Below, one piece after another: positions 30,678-38,495 of a stretch of 64,000 nucleotides of DNA. The position numbers and the translations under genes are program-made. Origin of the DNA: Aquirhabdus parva (GTDB lineage: Bacteria > Pseudomonadota > Gammaproteobacteria > Pseudomonadales > Moraxellaceae); assembly GCF_003351745.1 (NCBI RefSeq), contig NZ_CP031222.1, forward strand, positions 664,207 through 728,206. Reading direction: 5' to 3'. Below the pieces are notes generated by a model. It did no database searches. It was not told the origin of the DNA and saw only the letters and a program-made list of their open reading frames with translations. Within the stretch, counting starts at the first letter, position 1. Every line of letters starts with the position of its first letter.

Positions 30678-31229
30678 ATGCAACAGTACAAAATCGTATT
30701 TAGTGGTCCCATGGGCGCTGGTAAATCGCAAGCGATTGCCAGCTTATCGGATATTTCCGTTCTAACGACTGAAGTGACCAATACCGATCAGGAAGCACAC
30801 CAGAAGATGCTGACGACAGTTGGCATTGATTACGGAGAGATCACTTTAGATTCGCATACCAAAATCGGGCTCTACGGTACGCCAGGTCAGCAGCGTTTTA
30901 GCTTCATTTGGCCGATTATCGCGCAAGGTGCTTTGAGTGTAGTCATTCTCATTGACCATACGGCGGCAAATCCACTGGATGATCTGCAACATTATATTCA
31001 AGCCTTTGAGGGAAAAATAAATCATCTTGTCATCGGTGTGACCCATGTTGATGAGATGCTTGAGCGTCCAGTTGCAATCTATCGGGAATGGCTGGAGAAG
31101 AACGAGCTCAACTATCCTTTGTTTACAGTGGATGCCAGACATCGTGAAGATGTTTTATTATTAGTTGAAGTGATTATTGCTTCTTTTGAAGCACGCATGA
31201 ATGTTAAAGATGGGGAGTTGTTATCGTGA
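30678..31229 (+). CDS. Small Ras-like GTPase, CvnD/MglA-like
   Basis: 183 residues. G1 P-loop GPMGAGKS at residues 10-17, a candidate switch I Thr at 46-47 (TTVGIDYGEI), G3 as GTPGQ at 67-71 in place of DxxG, and G4 as THVD at 122-125 where (N/T)KxD is usual. The YGTPGQQRFSFIWPII segment is close to that of the conservon GTPases (CvnD, COG2229) of Streptomyces. It would cycle between GDP and GTP forms, with a roadblock partner as regulator. It overlaps the next roadblock gene by four bases (GTGA), so the two are coupled. Confidence 0.85.
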   Translation: MQQYKIVFSGPMGAGKSQAIASLSDISVLTTEVTNTDQEAHQKMLTTVGIDYGEITLDSHTKIGLYGTPGQQRFSFIWPIIAQGALSVVILIDHTAANPLDDLQHYIQAFEGKINHLVIGVTHVDEMLERPVAIYREWLEKNELNYPLFTVDARHREDVLLLVEVIIASFEARMNVKDGELLS

Positions 31230-31657
31230 ATGGGTTAAATGTTCCCTTGGGGAGAAAAGCCCCTCAGGTTCTGGTTCAGGCGGCGCATATTGAAATTAAT
31301 GCGCTACTGAATGATCTACAAGGCATTGATAGTGTATTACTCGCGTCTACCGATGGCTTTGAGCTCACGTCAGTTCATAAAAAGCCTGACTTCGAGGCCG
31401 GTAAGTTTGCGGCGGTGAGTAGTTCGATTCTGGCACTGGTAAAGGCTTTTTTAACTGAGATCAATTTGGTCGGTTGTCAGTCGATTACACTGGATGCAGA
31501 AAACGGGAAGGCCCTGATTGTTTCAATCCCTGCGGTCGATCATCCTATGGTGATGGTGGTTATTACGGACAGTACTGTCTTGCTCGGCAACTTACTTCAT
31601 AGAATTAAAGTCAGCTCACAGAAGATTGCTCAACTTGAACGGCAATATAGCGCTTGA
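31226..31657 (+). CDS. Roadblock/LC7-domain protein (RB2, MglB/CvnB-like)
   Basis: 143 residues with a clear roadblock/LC7 pattern: IEINALLNDLQGIDSVLLAS, TDGFELTSVHKK, FAAVSSSILALVKAFLTEIN and MVMVVITDSTVLLGNLLHRI. The family includes the MglB GTPase-activating proteins and CvnB. The start is GTG 31226, with GGGGAG at 31212-31217 eight bases upstream, overlapping the GTPase stop. This makes the GTPase and RB2 the core pair of the locus. A terminator hairpin covers its stop codon. Confidence 0.82.
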   Translation: MNGLNVPLGRKAPQVLVQAAHIEINALLNDLQGIDSVLLASTDGFELTSVHKKPDFEAGKFAAVSSSILALVKAFLTEINLVGCQSITLDAENGKALIVSIPAVDHPMVMVVITDSTVLLGNLLHRIKVSSQKIAQLERQYSA

Positions 31658-31674
31658 ACGCAAGCGCAATTTTT
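31650..31674 (+). terminator. Terminator at the end of the roadblock/GTPase locus
   Basis: GCGCTTG at 31650-31656 pairs with CAAGCGC at 31661-31667 around AACG, followed by AATTTTT. The stem includes the RB2 stop codon. Confidence 0.7.
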
Positions 31675-31830
31675 CTGGTTTGATAGAGAAGATGATTTTG
31701 TTTATTATTTAAGCAAATATTAGATTTATATTGCCAAAGAATCTCTGTACGGCTACTATCGAATTGTAAATAATATGTAAATTAATAAAAATGGTTCGCA
31801 AGCCCCTACTGAGCAGGGAGTATCAGTATC

Positions 31831-32601
31831 ATGAATACCCTAGTGACACAAGCTGACGATAAATCTGCCGTACAGCCTTCATATTCCAAGATTTTAGAGC
31901 TAACTCCTCACACGGGTTGGGCTGCGGAGTTTTGGCAGTCTTTGACGCCGCTTAAAGATCAAGTTGCTAATCATCCTTTTTTTCAAGATATCGCCGATGG
32001 CAAAATGACCCATGAAGGGTTTAAATACGCATTGCTGAATCTTTATCCATTGGTCGGGCATTTTCCTTCTTATATGGCGCTGAACTTGGCCAAAGCGATT
32101 CGTTTTGAACAACCCGGCGTGCTTGAAGCACGTAATTGGCTGATCCGTAACATCAAAACAGAAGAGCGCCATTTGTTTTGGTATCGTGACTGGGCTGAAG
32201 GTTTTGGTGTCCCGATTTCTGCGCTCAATCACGTCACTCCGCCACCTGCAATGAATGCAGTCAACCATTTCTTATGGAATATCAATACCTACGGTACATT
32301 GGCTGAGGGTATTGCAGCGACTAATCTTGCGATTGAATGGGCCACAGGAGATTGGACCATCAAAGTCTTCAAAGGGATGCAGGCTTATGCAAATAAAGCC
32401 GGAATGACGATTGATACCCGTACACTGGCTTGGCTACGTGCGCATGCACAGTATGATGATGAGCATCCGCACGAAGCGATGGAGTTAGTGAAGCGTCTGT
32501 GTGATCACGATCCTGTACAACAAGAAAAAGCCCGTCATGCGGCTGAACAGGGTTTAGGCTATTACCATCTCGCAATTGACCATTGCTATGGCGCCATTTA
32601 A
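31831..32601 (+). CDS. TenA/haem-oxygenase-fold protein (iron-containing redox enzyme type)
   Basis: 256 residues, all helical, in the TenA/PqqC/haem-oxygenase-like superfamily. Candidate ligands lie in IKTEERHLFWYRDWAEGF, in LAEGIAATNLAIEWATGDW and near DDEHPHEAMELVKRL. Some members bind one or two irons and act as oxygenases; others hydrolyse thiamine precursors. The Glu/His-rich positions suggest metal binding but do not settle the substrate. AGGGAG at 31815-31820 lies ten bases upstream of the ATG. The acetyltransferase gene follows after 17 bases. Confidence 0.72.
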   Translation: MNTLVTQADDKSAVQPSYSKILELTPHTGWAAEFWQSLTPLKDQVANHPFFQDIADGKMTHEGFKYALLNLYPLVGHFPSYMALNLAKAIRFEQPGVLEARNWLIRNIKTEERHLFWYRDWAEGFGVPISALNHVTPPPAMNAVNHFLWNINTYGTLAEGIAATNLAIEWATGDWTIKVFKGMQAYANKAGMTIDTRTLAWLRAHAQYDDEHPHEAMELVKRLCDHDPVQQEKARHAAEQGLGYYHLAIDHCYGAI

Positions 32602-32618
32602 CTATCTTGGCCGAGTAG

Positions 32619-33194
32619 ATGCATACACTCATTGAGCTTCAGGTTATTCTCGCAAGCGATTTAACATCATCTGATCATCAGGCTATTCGAGATTTATGCA
32701 CGCGTGCATACGGAGAGGATGTTTGGTGTGACTACGACTACCTGAATTCGGCCTATCATGTGATTGGACGGGATGGTGTAAATATTGTGTCACATGCACT
32801 CTGGGTTGACCGCTTTTTAGTGGTGGGGCAAGGGGTACCTCTTAAAACGGCTTATGTCGAATATGTTGCCACTGAGCCCACCCGACAAGGACAAGGTCTG
32901 GCCTCGCAATTACTCAAGTTTCTGATCGACTATATCCAAAATGATGAGCTGCAGTTCATTGAACCACAGGTCACCACTTCGCGTTATCAATTGGCCGCTT
33001 TATACCCTGAGGACTCAGAATTTTATGCACGTTTAGGCTGGGAGCTTTGGCAAGGGGATCTTTTTATACGCCAAGATCAACAGTTGATTGCCACACCCGA
33101 TGATGAGGTGATGATTCATCGCTTGGTGACGACGCCTAACCTTTCATTAGCCGATAGTCTTTCTGCTGAGTGGCGCATTGGTGAGCTTTGGTAG
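32619..33194 (+). CDS. GNAT acetyltransferase resembling aminoglycoside 2'-N-acetyltransferase
   Basis: 191 residues of the GNAT fold. The acetyl-CoA site is in VEYVATEPTRQGQGLASQLL (motif A, here R-x-G-Q-G). The layout tracks AAC(2')-I enzymes from end to end: SHALWVDRFLVVGQGVPLKT then AYVE, FYARLGWELWQG, TPDDE and a C-terminal EWRIGELW. In AAC(2')-I the last two regions are TPDDD and DWR-GD-W. Aminoglycoside acetylation is therefore possible but not shown; the family also has other substrates. It lies 17 bases after the haem-oxygenase-fold gene. Confidence 0.75.
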   Translation: MHTLIELQVILASDLTSSDHQAIRDLCTRAYGEDVWCDYDYLNSAYHVIGRDGVNIVSHALWVDRFLVVGQGVPLKTAYVEYVATEPTRQGQGLASQLLKFLIDYIQNDELQFIEPQVTTSRYQLAALYPEDSEFYARLGWELWQGDLFIRQDQQLIATPDDEVMIHRLVTTPNLSLADSLSAEWRIGELW

Positions 33195-33220
33195 TTAGTA
33201 TGTGCACCATTCGGTCAATT

Positions 33221-33239
33221 TAACGCTATCATAGCGTTA
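33221..33239. repeat. Perfect palindrome before the TauE-type gene
   Basis: TAACGCTATCATAGCGTTA is a perfect 9-base inverted repeat around one base, 24 bases before the start codon at 33263. It has the size of a dimeric repressor operator and could also fold as RNA. Confidence 0.5.
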
Positions 33240-33262
33240 TTCATCTTGCTGTATTTTTGCCT

Positions 33263-34027
33263 ATGCAACCCCCTGATCTTCTATTCCTCGGTTTCTTTGC
33301 CTTCTGTGCCGGATTGATTGATTCGGTGGTTGGCGGAGGTGGCCTCATTCAAATTCCTGCGCTGTTCAATGCGCTACCGAACGCCTTGCCTGCCACGATT
33401 TTTGGCACCAATAAAATCGCCGCAATTTCTGGGACGCTCTCTGCTGCATGGTCTTATGTGCGCCGTGTAAAGTTACCGTGGGCTCTGATTATCCCGGCAA
33501 TGCTGGCTGCATTTGTCATGTCATTCACCGGTGCGGCGATCGTGTCTTTGATCCCAAAGTCCATTATGCAGCCGGTGGTTTTTGTTTTGCTGATCGTCAT
33601 GGCGATCTATACTTTTCATAAAAAGGAATTTGGTTTATTACATACCCATTTAGTCGTGGGACGGCGAGAGAAACTACTGGGGGTTTTGTCAGGTGGCGCG
33701 ATTGGTTTATATGACGGGGTGTTCGGTCCGGGGACAGGCAGTTTTCTGATTTTTTTATTCATTCGACTATTTTCATTTGATTTTCTGCATGCTTCCGCCG
33801 CGTCCAAGTTGGTCAATGTGGCAACCAACGCCGCGGCACTCTTATATTTTGTCCCAACGGGGCATGTGCTGTGGCAGATTGCACTCATCATGGCGGTGTG
33901 TAATATCATGGGCTCTCTAACGGGTACGCGACTCGCCCTGAAGCATGGGGCAGGTTTTGTGCGGGTGTTGTTTTTAGTCTTGCTGATCGGTCTGATTGGT
34001 AAGATGGGGTGGGGGATGTTGAGATAG
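33263..34027 (+). CDS. TauE/SafE family membrane transporter
   Basis: 254 residues with about eight membrane helices and the two DUF81-type repeats: FCAGLIDSVVGGGGLIQIPA with GTNKIAA early, and GLYDGVFGPGTGSFLIF with ASKLVNVATN later. The family carries sulfite, sulfoacetate or other organic anions; substrate unknown here. The start is ATG 33263; an in-frame TTG at 33257 is six bases upstream. A 13-bp terminator follows. Confidence 0.9.
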   Translation: MQPPDLLFLGFFAFCAGLIDSVVGGGGLIQIPALFNALPNALPATIFGTNKIAAISGTLSAAWSYVRRVKLPWALIIPAMLAAFVMSFTGAAIVSLIPKSIMQPVVFVLLIVMAIYTFHKKEFGLLHTHLVVGRREKLLGVLSGGAIGLYDGVFGPGTGSFLIFLFIRLFSFDFLHASAASKLVNVATNAAALLYFVPTGHVLWQIALIMAVCNIMGSLTGTRLALKHGAGFVRVLFLVLLIGLIGKMGWGMLR

Positions 34028-34101
34028 TGGCTCCTTGGTATCTATAAGATACGCGTTTGGAAAACAGAATCGATTTTGAGTTGATGATTGCGTATGTAGC
34101 G

Positions 34102-34132
34102 AGACAAAGCCCAGCATGACTGGGCTTTGTCT
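34102..34132. terminator. Strong bidirectional terminator
   Basis: AGACAAAGCCCAG at 34102-34114 pairs with CTGGGCTTTGTCT at 34120-34132 around CATGA. It lies between convergent genes ending at 34027 and 34158 and can serve both, although the T runs are short. Confidence 0.85.
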
Positions 34133-34157
34133 TATAGTACGACGCTTTCGAACGGGT

Positions 34158-36017
34158 TTAGAAACCAGATGCTGGGCTTGTCCAGATATTCCGGAAGAAG
34201 GAGTCGATGTAGCCGACTGTGATTTTTCCGGCATTGGCTGACGTTGTAGCGGGTGGTGTGACAGTTACTTGCGTATATCCGAGTGGAATATTCGTCAGAC
34301 TGTGACCCCCTCCGGCTGTTCCACTGACTGACAGGTATAAGTTGCTCGGAAGTAAGTTATTACTGGTGATCAGTGTCGTATTGGCAGAGGGCACAGTCCA
34401 ACTTACGGTAAGTGGTGTACCACTTGTTGCAGAAGTAGATAGTGCGGGTGATACACTCATCGCGCTTGGGAAAATGGTTGTTGTAAGATCGGTCGAGGTG
34501 AGAGGGGGCGCAAACAGTTGGACGGGGTATGTTGCCAATATTGTTGTTTGTGTACCCGTTACATTATAAAGCGTCACCGTATAGTTTGCGGGCAGGTTAG
34601 ATAGGTTAATTTGCCCGATATGAGCATCATCCATGGCATATACATTGCTATAGCAGTTCGTTGCAGGCTTGGTATTTGTACCGGCATAACTGCTGACATC
34701 GCCGTTGGCAAGCGTTAGGCTGGTTGAGCTGCCATTTTGGAAGAATAGCAGGTTGGAATCGATGCCTAGACCCGTAACTGTTGCATAGCTAATCGGCAAG
34801 GGGTTATTGCTACTGTCTTTAAACGCACCGTTATCGGTAATGTCCAATTGTAGACCGCTGCAGAGAGTATTGTTGTTGTCGCCTTCAAATGCCTTCAAAT
34901 CAATCTTGGCTCTTTGCTGATTGCCTAAAATACGCCAAGAGCCAGCGCTCGTTTTATAAATAATATAGTTGTAGCGGCCTGTCGGTTTATTATTTTGTAT
35001 GGCTGTGAAGCTCACCAGATATGGACTACTTGCACCTGCTGGCAGTGTTGCAAAGGAGGGTGTGCTGGCTAATACAATGTCAGTAAAAGCCAATGCTCCT
35101 CCAGTGACTTGAGTATTACTTATGGTTTTTTGCAGATATGCGGAGAGTGATACGCCGTCTTGTACAAAATTGCTTTGATCAAAAAACGCCAATAATGATG
35201 GGGATGTTGGAGTGGGTTGATTGGCAAATATCGCGGCTAAACTATTCAAAAAAGAAGCGATAGATTGCTGGTCACTGAGACTAGCGCTGCCTACTGTAGA
35301 CAAGGGGGTTGTAGGGGGCGCATTGAGCGTACCACTGATCGAATTACCATTTAGCGCATTAGTGATGACTTCGGTTTTGCTCAGCGGATCAATATTGACG
35401 TGAACTGCATCGATCAATGCATCCAGCCCCGTGTGATTAACGGTAAAGGCTTGATGGAGTAAGTCAGGATTGGTTGAGGTGATGCCTAATCCAGAAAAGA
35501 GTGGCTGCAGCAGCGTATTTAGTGATTGAACGCCACTGGTGAGCGCGGTCGAGGTCAAGGCCGCAGCAAAACCGCCATTAGCAAACACGCTATGGGGATC
35601 ATTGCCAAGAATATTCCCTACAACGACATCGGTGAGAGGTGTGACATTGACGGTAGCATTACCATTGGCGTAATCCGCAAAGGTGACCGCGGAATGTAAA
35701 TAGTAAGTGGTTCCACCGATTTGATAACTGACTTCAATCATCCATGGTGTCGCAAACCCCTCGACTTGATCTACGGTAAATGCAAAATGTCCTTGGCTAT
35801 CTACCGTAGTGCTTGCTGTTTTGGCGGGGCCAGAAGAGTCTTTGAGCGTCACCGTGGCATTCATGGCATTGGTTATGGGGCCGTTTGCAGTCGCTGCAGT
35901 GCCACTGATTAGACTGGTTTGCAAGACACTCAGGTTATTCGAGTTAGAGCCATCGCCACAGGCAGTTAAAGAGAGCGTGAGGACGCTTAGCGCTGCAATT
36001 GATCGTAAATTTAACAT
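34158..36017 (-). CDS. Large lipoprotein of unknown function
   Basis: 619 residues. Lipobox LTAC gives lipidated Cys20. A carboxypeptidase-regulatory or Ig-like beta domain may occupy residues 35-130 (TLKDSSGPAKTASTTVDSQG then HFAFTV). The middle is helical, and the C-terminal third is Ser/Thr-rich beta structure with a second Ig-like stretch (LTVSWTVPSANTTLI). I recognise no catalytic motif. It lies 56 bases downstream of a beta-propeller lipoprotein on the same strand and may share its transcript. Confidence 0.75.
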   Translation of the reverse strand: MLNLRSIAALSVLTLSLTACGDGSNSNNLSVLQTSLISGTAATANGPITNAMNATVTLKDSSGPAKTASTTVDSQGHFAFTVDQVEGFATPWMIEVSYQIGGTTYYLHSAVTFADYANGNATVNVTPLTDVVVGNILGNDPHSVFANGGFAAALTSTALTSGVQSLNTLLQPLFSGLGITSTNPDLLHQAFTVNHTGLDALIDAVHVNIDPLSKTEVITNALNGNSISGTLNAPPTTPLSTVGSASLSDQQSIASFLNSLAAIFANQPTPTSPSLLAFFDQSNFVQDGVSLSAYLQKTISNTQVTGGALAFTDIVLASTPSFATLPAGASSPYLVSFTAIQNNKPTGRYNYIIYKTSAGSWRILGNQQRAKIDLKAFEGDNNNTLCSGLQLDITDNGAFKDSSNNPLPISYATVTGLGIDSNLLFFQNGSSTSLTLANGDVSSYAGTNTKPATNCYSNVYAMDDAHIGQINLSNLPANYTVTLYNVTGTQTTILATYPVQLFAPPLTSTDLTTTIFPSAMSVSPALSTSATSGTPLTVSWTVPSANTTLITSNNLLPSNLYLSVSGTAGGGHSLTNIPLGYTQVTVTPPATTSANAGKITVGYIDSFFRNIWTSPASGF

Positions 36018-36073
36018 GATGGAGGTTCTCTATTCTGTAAGGTTATTCGGTCATTTGATCAACGGAGCTTTGG

Positions 36074-37018
36074 TTACAAATGACTGGTAATGGCGATAGA
36101 GGAAATATAGGTCGCAGGAGCAGAGAGTGCGGGCATCGGTGCCAAGGCGCCGTTAGAGCCGATGGAATAAACTGAGATGTTGCTGCTACCGGTATCAGTG
36201 ACATAAGCAAATTTATCGGTCGGGTCTACGGCAATGGAATAAGGCGCATTGCCGACTACGGCCACAGGGGTTGAGATTGGGGATAATGCGCCATTCGAAC
36301 CAATCGAGTATTCAAAGACGCCCGCAGATGTTGCCGCGTATAGGTACTGACCTGCAGGGTCGATGGTGATGCCATAGGCCCCTGTTGCTGTCATTGGAGA
36401 GGTGGCAACGGGTGATAATGTGCCGTTCGTAGTAATGGCATATTCAGAGATGAGGGAGTTACCCGTCACCAGATACACGTATTGTCCTTTGGGGTTCACA
36501 GCAATGGCGTTGGGTCGAGCTCCGGATAGATCCAGCGTGGTCAGGAGTGACAATGCGCCATTGGTTCCAATGGCATATTCTGAAATCGAATCATTGTCGC
36601 TGGCGCCATTAGCGGCATAGGCGTATTGACCTGTAGAATCAATGGCGAGTGCTGAGGGATATTCACCTGCTGGAGAGCTGGATGTTGCCGAGGGCGTTGT
36701 AGACAGAGCACCATTACTACCGATGCTATAGCTGAAGATCGTTCCCGTTGTATTGTCTGCCACAAAAGCATATTGACCCGTTGGGTCTGTTGCAATGGCG
36801 AACCCATAAGCCGATGTTGGCAACAGTAGTGTAGACGCTAAAGTAAAGGCGCCATTGTTGCCAATACTATAGTTATAGATACTACTATTGGTTGGATTGA
36901 CTAAATACGCATGCCCTACCGTCGGGGCTGGAGTCGTTGTACTGTCTGAACCGCTACCACACGCTGCTAAAAACAGCGGTATGGTTAAACTCGCCAAAAG
37001 CGTTATTTTCTTGATCAT
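36074..37018 (-). CDS. Beta-propeller lipoprotein (lactonase/YncE-like), copy 1
   Basis: 314 residues. Lipobox LAAC gives Cys20. About six repeats of the blade pattern DPTGQYAYVA-x(n)-YSIGSNGAL run through the protein, as in seven-bladed lactonase-like propellers (PF10282 type). No active-site residues can be named. The start at 37018 is chosen because GGGGGG lies nine bases upstream; the longer frame from 37060 runs through that ribosome binding site. A paralogue lies at 39535-40515. Confidence 0.82.
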   Translation of the reverse strand: MIKKITLLASLTIPLFLAACGSGSDSTTTPAPTVGHAYLVNPTNSSIYNYSIGNNGAFTLASTLLLPTSAYGFAIATDPTGQYAFVADNTTGTIFSYSIGSNGALSTTPSATSSSPAGEYPSALAIDSTGQYAYAANGASDNDSISEYAIGTNGALSLLTTLDLSGARPNAIAVNPKGQYVYLVTGNSLISEYAITTNGTLSPVATSPMTATGAYGITIDPAGQYLYAATSAGVFEYSIGSNGALSPISTPVAVVGNAPYSIAVDPTDKFAYVTDTGSSNISVYSIGSNGALAPMPALSAPATYISSIAITSHL

Positions 37019-37231
37019 TTCATTCATCCCCCCAGCGTAAAAAAGATCTAGCAGACACACTCTTAGCCGTTATTGAAGGCATCTTGAGAGGTAATCTGTA
37101 TTTGAGTTTGGCAATGCATGCCAAAACTTGAGCATCCATTGTCGATGGGCTCATGCTAGAGAGGCTTTAAACGTGTACTTTGAGGGATGTGTTGCTCGAT
37201 GGTTTTTTTTTAGGATGAGATTGTAAGTCTT

Positions 37232-37741
37232 CTAATTATCTTCACCTTCCCAATATTCCATGGTTTGAGACTGATCATAGCCTTCTTGAACCAAGCGAAC
37301 CTGAATACGCCCACTGTCGGTATAGAGGGTCACTTCATGTGGGTTTTTCTCTCCAATGATGAGATAGCGGCAGGTTTTATCGCTGTGATTGATCAGTGTA
37401 TGCCCTGCTTTTTGACCCGCAGGAAAGCAGACATAGTCTTCTTTTGAAAGCTCGAATGTTTTGTCGCCAAGGCGGAGAGTAAGGCTGCCTTCAAGAATAT
37501 AAAGGTGCTCTTCTTCGAGCATATGGTAATGCGCAGGACCCGATTGTTTGCCTGGCTCAAGCTCCTCAAGACAGACGCCGACATGCGCCCCACCGCCAAA
37601 TTTATCGAGTCGTTTGAAGCGGCTGGCAAAGCGTTGCCCATGAGAAAATTCCTCCCAAGGCGCTTCATCTGTAGAAAACGGCTCAAAAATGCCCTCGGCA
37701 TTGATCGAAGAGTTTCTGTCTGCCACTGCGGTAATCTCCAT
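37232..37741 (-). CDS. Cupin-domain protein
   Basis: 169 residues with a single cupin barrel. Motif 1 is PAHYHMLEEEHLYILEG (two His, Glu and the closing Gly), and motif 2 is PAGQKAGHTLINHS. The ligands fit a mononuclear metal site. The protein has no signal peptide and its substrate is unknown. ATG 37741 is chosen; the frame continues to a TTG at 37750. It lies 15 bases after the small secreted protein and probably shares its transcript. Confidence 0.85.
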   Translation of the reverse strand: MEITAVADRNSSINAEGIFEPFSTDEAPWEEFSHGQRFASRFKRLDKFGGGAHVGVCLEELEPGKQSGPAHYHMLEEEHLYILEGSLTLRLGDKTFELSKEDYVCFPAGQKAGHTLINHSDKTCRYLIIGEKNPHEVTLYTDSGRIQVRLVQEGYDQSQTMEYWEGEDN

Positions 37742-37756
37742 CAATCTCAATCAAGG

Positions 37757-38257
37757 TTATAGTTTGACTTTAAATTTCATTTTGAATGGAAAGTCCATCG
37801 CACATGGCTGCCCAGAACAAAGCGCAGGCTTATATTTTGTTTTTAGTAGGACAAATGCGATGGGGTTTGTCATTTCTGGATCGGGAATTTGATAAAACTT
37901 AACGCTTTGTCCATCACCCTTTGCATCGACACTGACTGCTGCAAACAAATCACCGCTGGCCAGCACGGCACTTTGAATTCTGACAATATCATTCATAAGC
38001 GGTTTCATGCCATTTATGGGATAAGGCGGCTCATCTTGATCTCCCAGCTTTTCATACTGATTTTTTACAGAAGCAACTTCATTTGGCGTTAAATCCGCAT
38101 AGCGCTTATTGAAGTCAATATCACCTATTGCAGTGACTGCAGGGATATTGGATCCTGTTGTCGGTGTTTCTTGATGTAAGGTGTATTGATCAGCAGCATT
38201 TGCCATCATGTTGATTGAGGCGGTGATGAGAAATAGAAATAAATAGGATCGAAGCAA
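37757..38257 (-). CDS. Small secreted protein of unknown function
   Basis: 166 residues. A signal peptide ends near MMANAADQ. The mature part has two Cys (CSGQPC) near the C-terminus that could form a disulfide, and a basic FPFKMKFKVKL end. The start codon is TTG at 38257: AAAGGA lies seven bases upstream and the next Met (38212) falls inside the signal peptide. I recognise no family. The cupin gene follows. Confidence 0.7.
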   Translation of the reverse strand: MLRSYLFLFLITASINMMANAADQYTLHQETPTTGSNIPAVTAIGDIDFNKRYADLTPNEVASVKNQYEKLGDQDEPPYPINGMKPLMNDIVRIQSAVLASGDLFAAVSVDAKGDGQSVKFYQIPDPEMTNPIAFVLLKTKYKPALCSGQPCAMDFPFKMKFKVKL

Positions 38258-38339
38258 AATAAAATCCTTTAAAAAAAGTAAAGATGGATATCAATGAGTA
38301 ACAATTGTTTTGGATTAATACGCTTATATCGTACGAGAA

Positions 38340-38363
38340 TAACCTAAATTTTCCATTAGGTTA
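38340..38363. repeat. Inverted repeat in the divergent region at 38.3 kb
   Basis: TAACCTAA at 38340-38347 and TTAGGTTA at 38356-38363 with an eight-base spacer, between the divergent genes starting at 38257 (minus) and 38496 (plus). It may be an operator for either. Confidence 0.4.
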
Positions 38364-38495
38364 AGTTGATTGCTTGGAATCTCGTGATGAGGATCAAGGA
38401 TGGAAGCTAGCCGAGTTCTAATTCACAAAAAAAGACATGTCTTTTAATGATTTTATATTAATGTATCGGATGGTATGAAAATATGGAGTTTGATG

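Noticed and set aside
29253-31657. A chemosensory or Pil-Chp system
   Set aside because: No receptor, CheA, CheW or CheY genes are present; the GTPase and roadblock proteins define a different type of locus.
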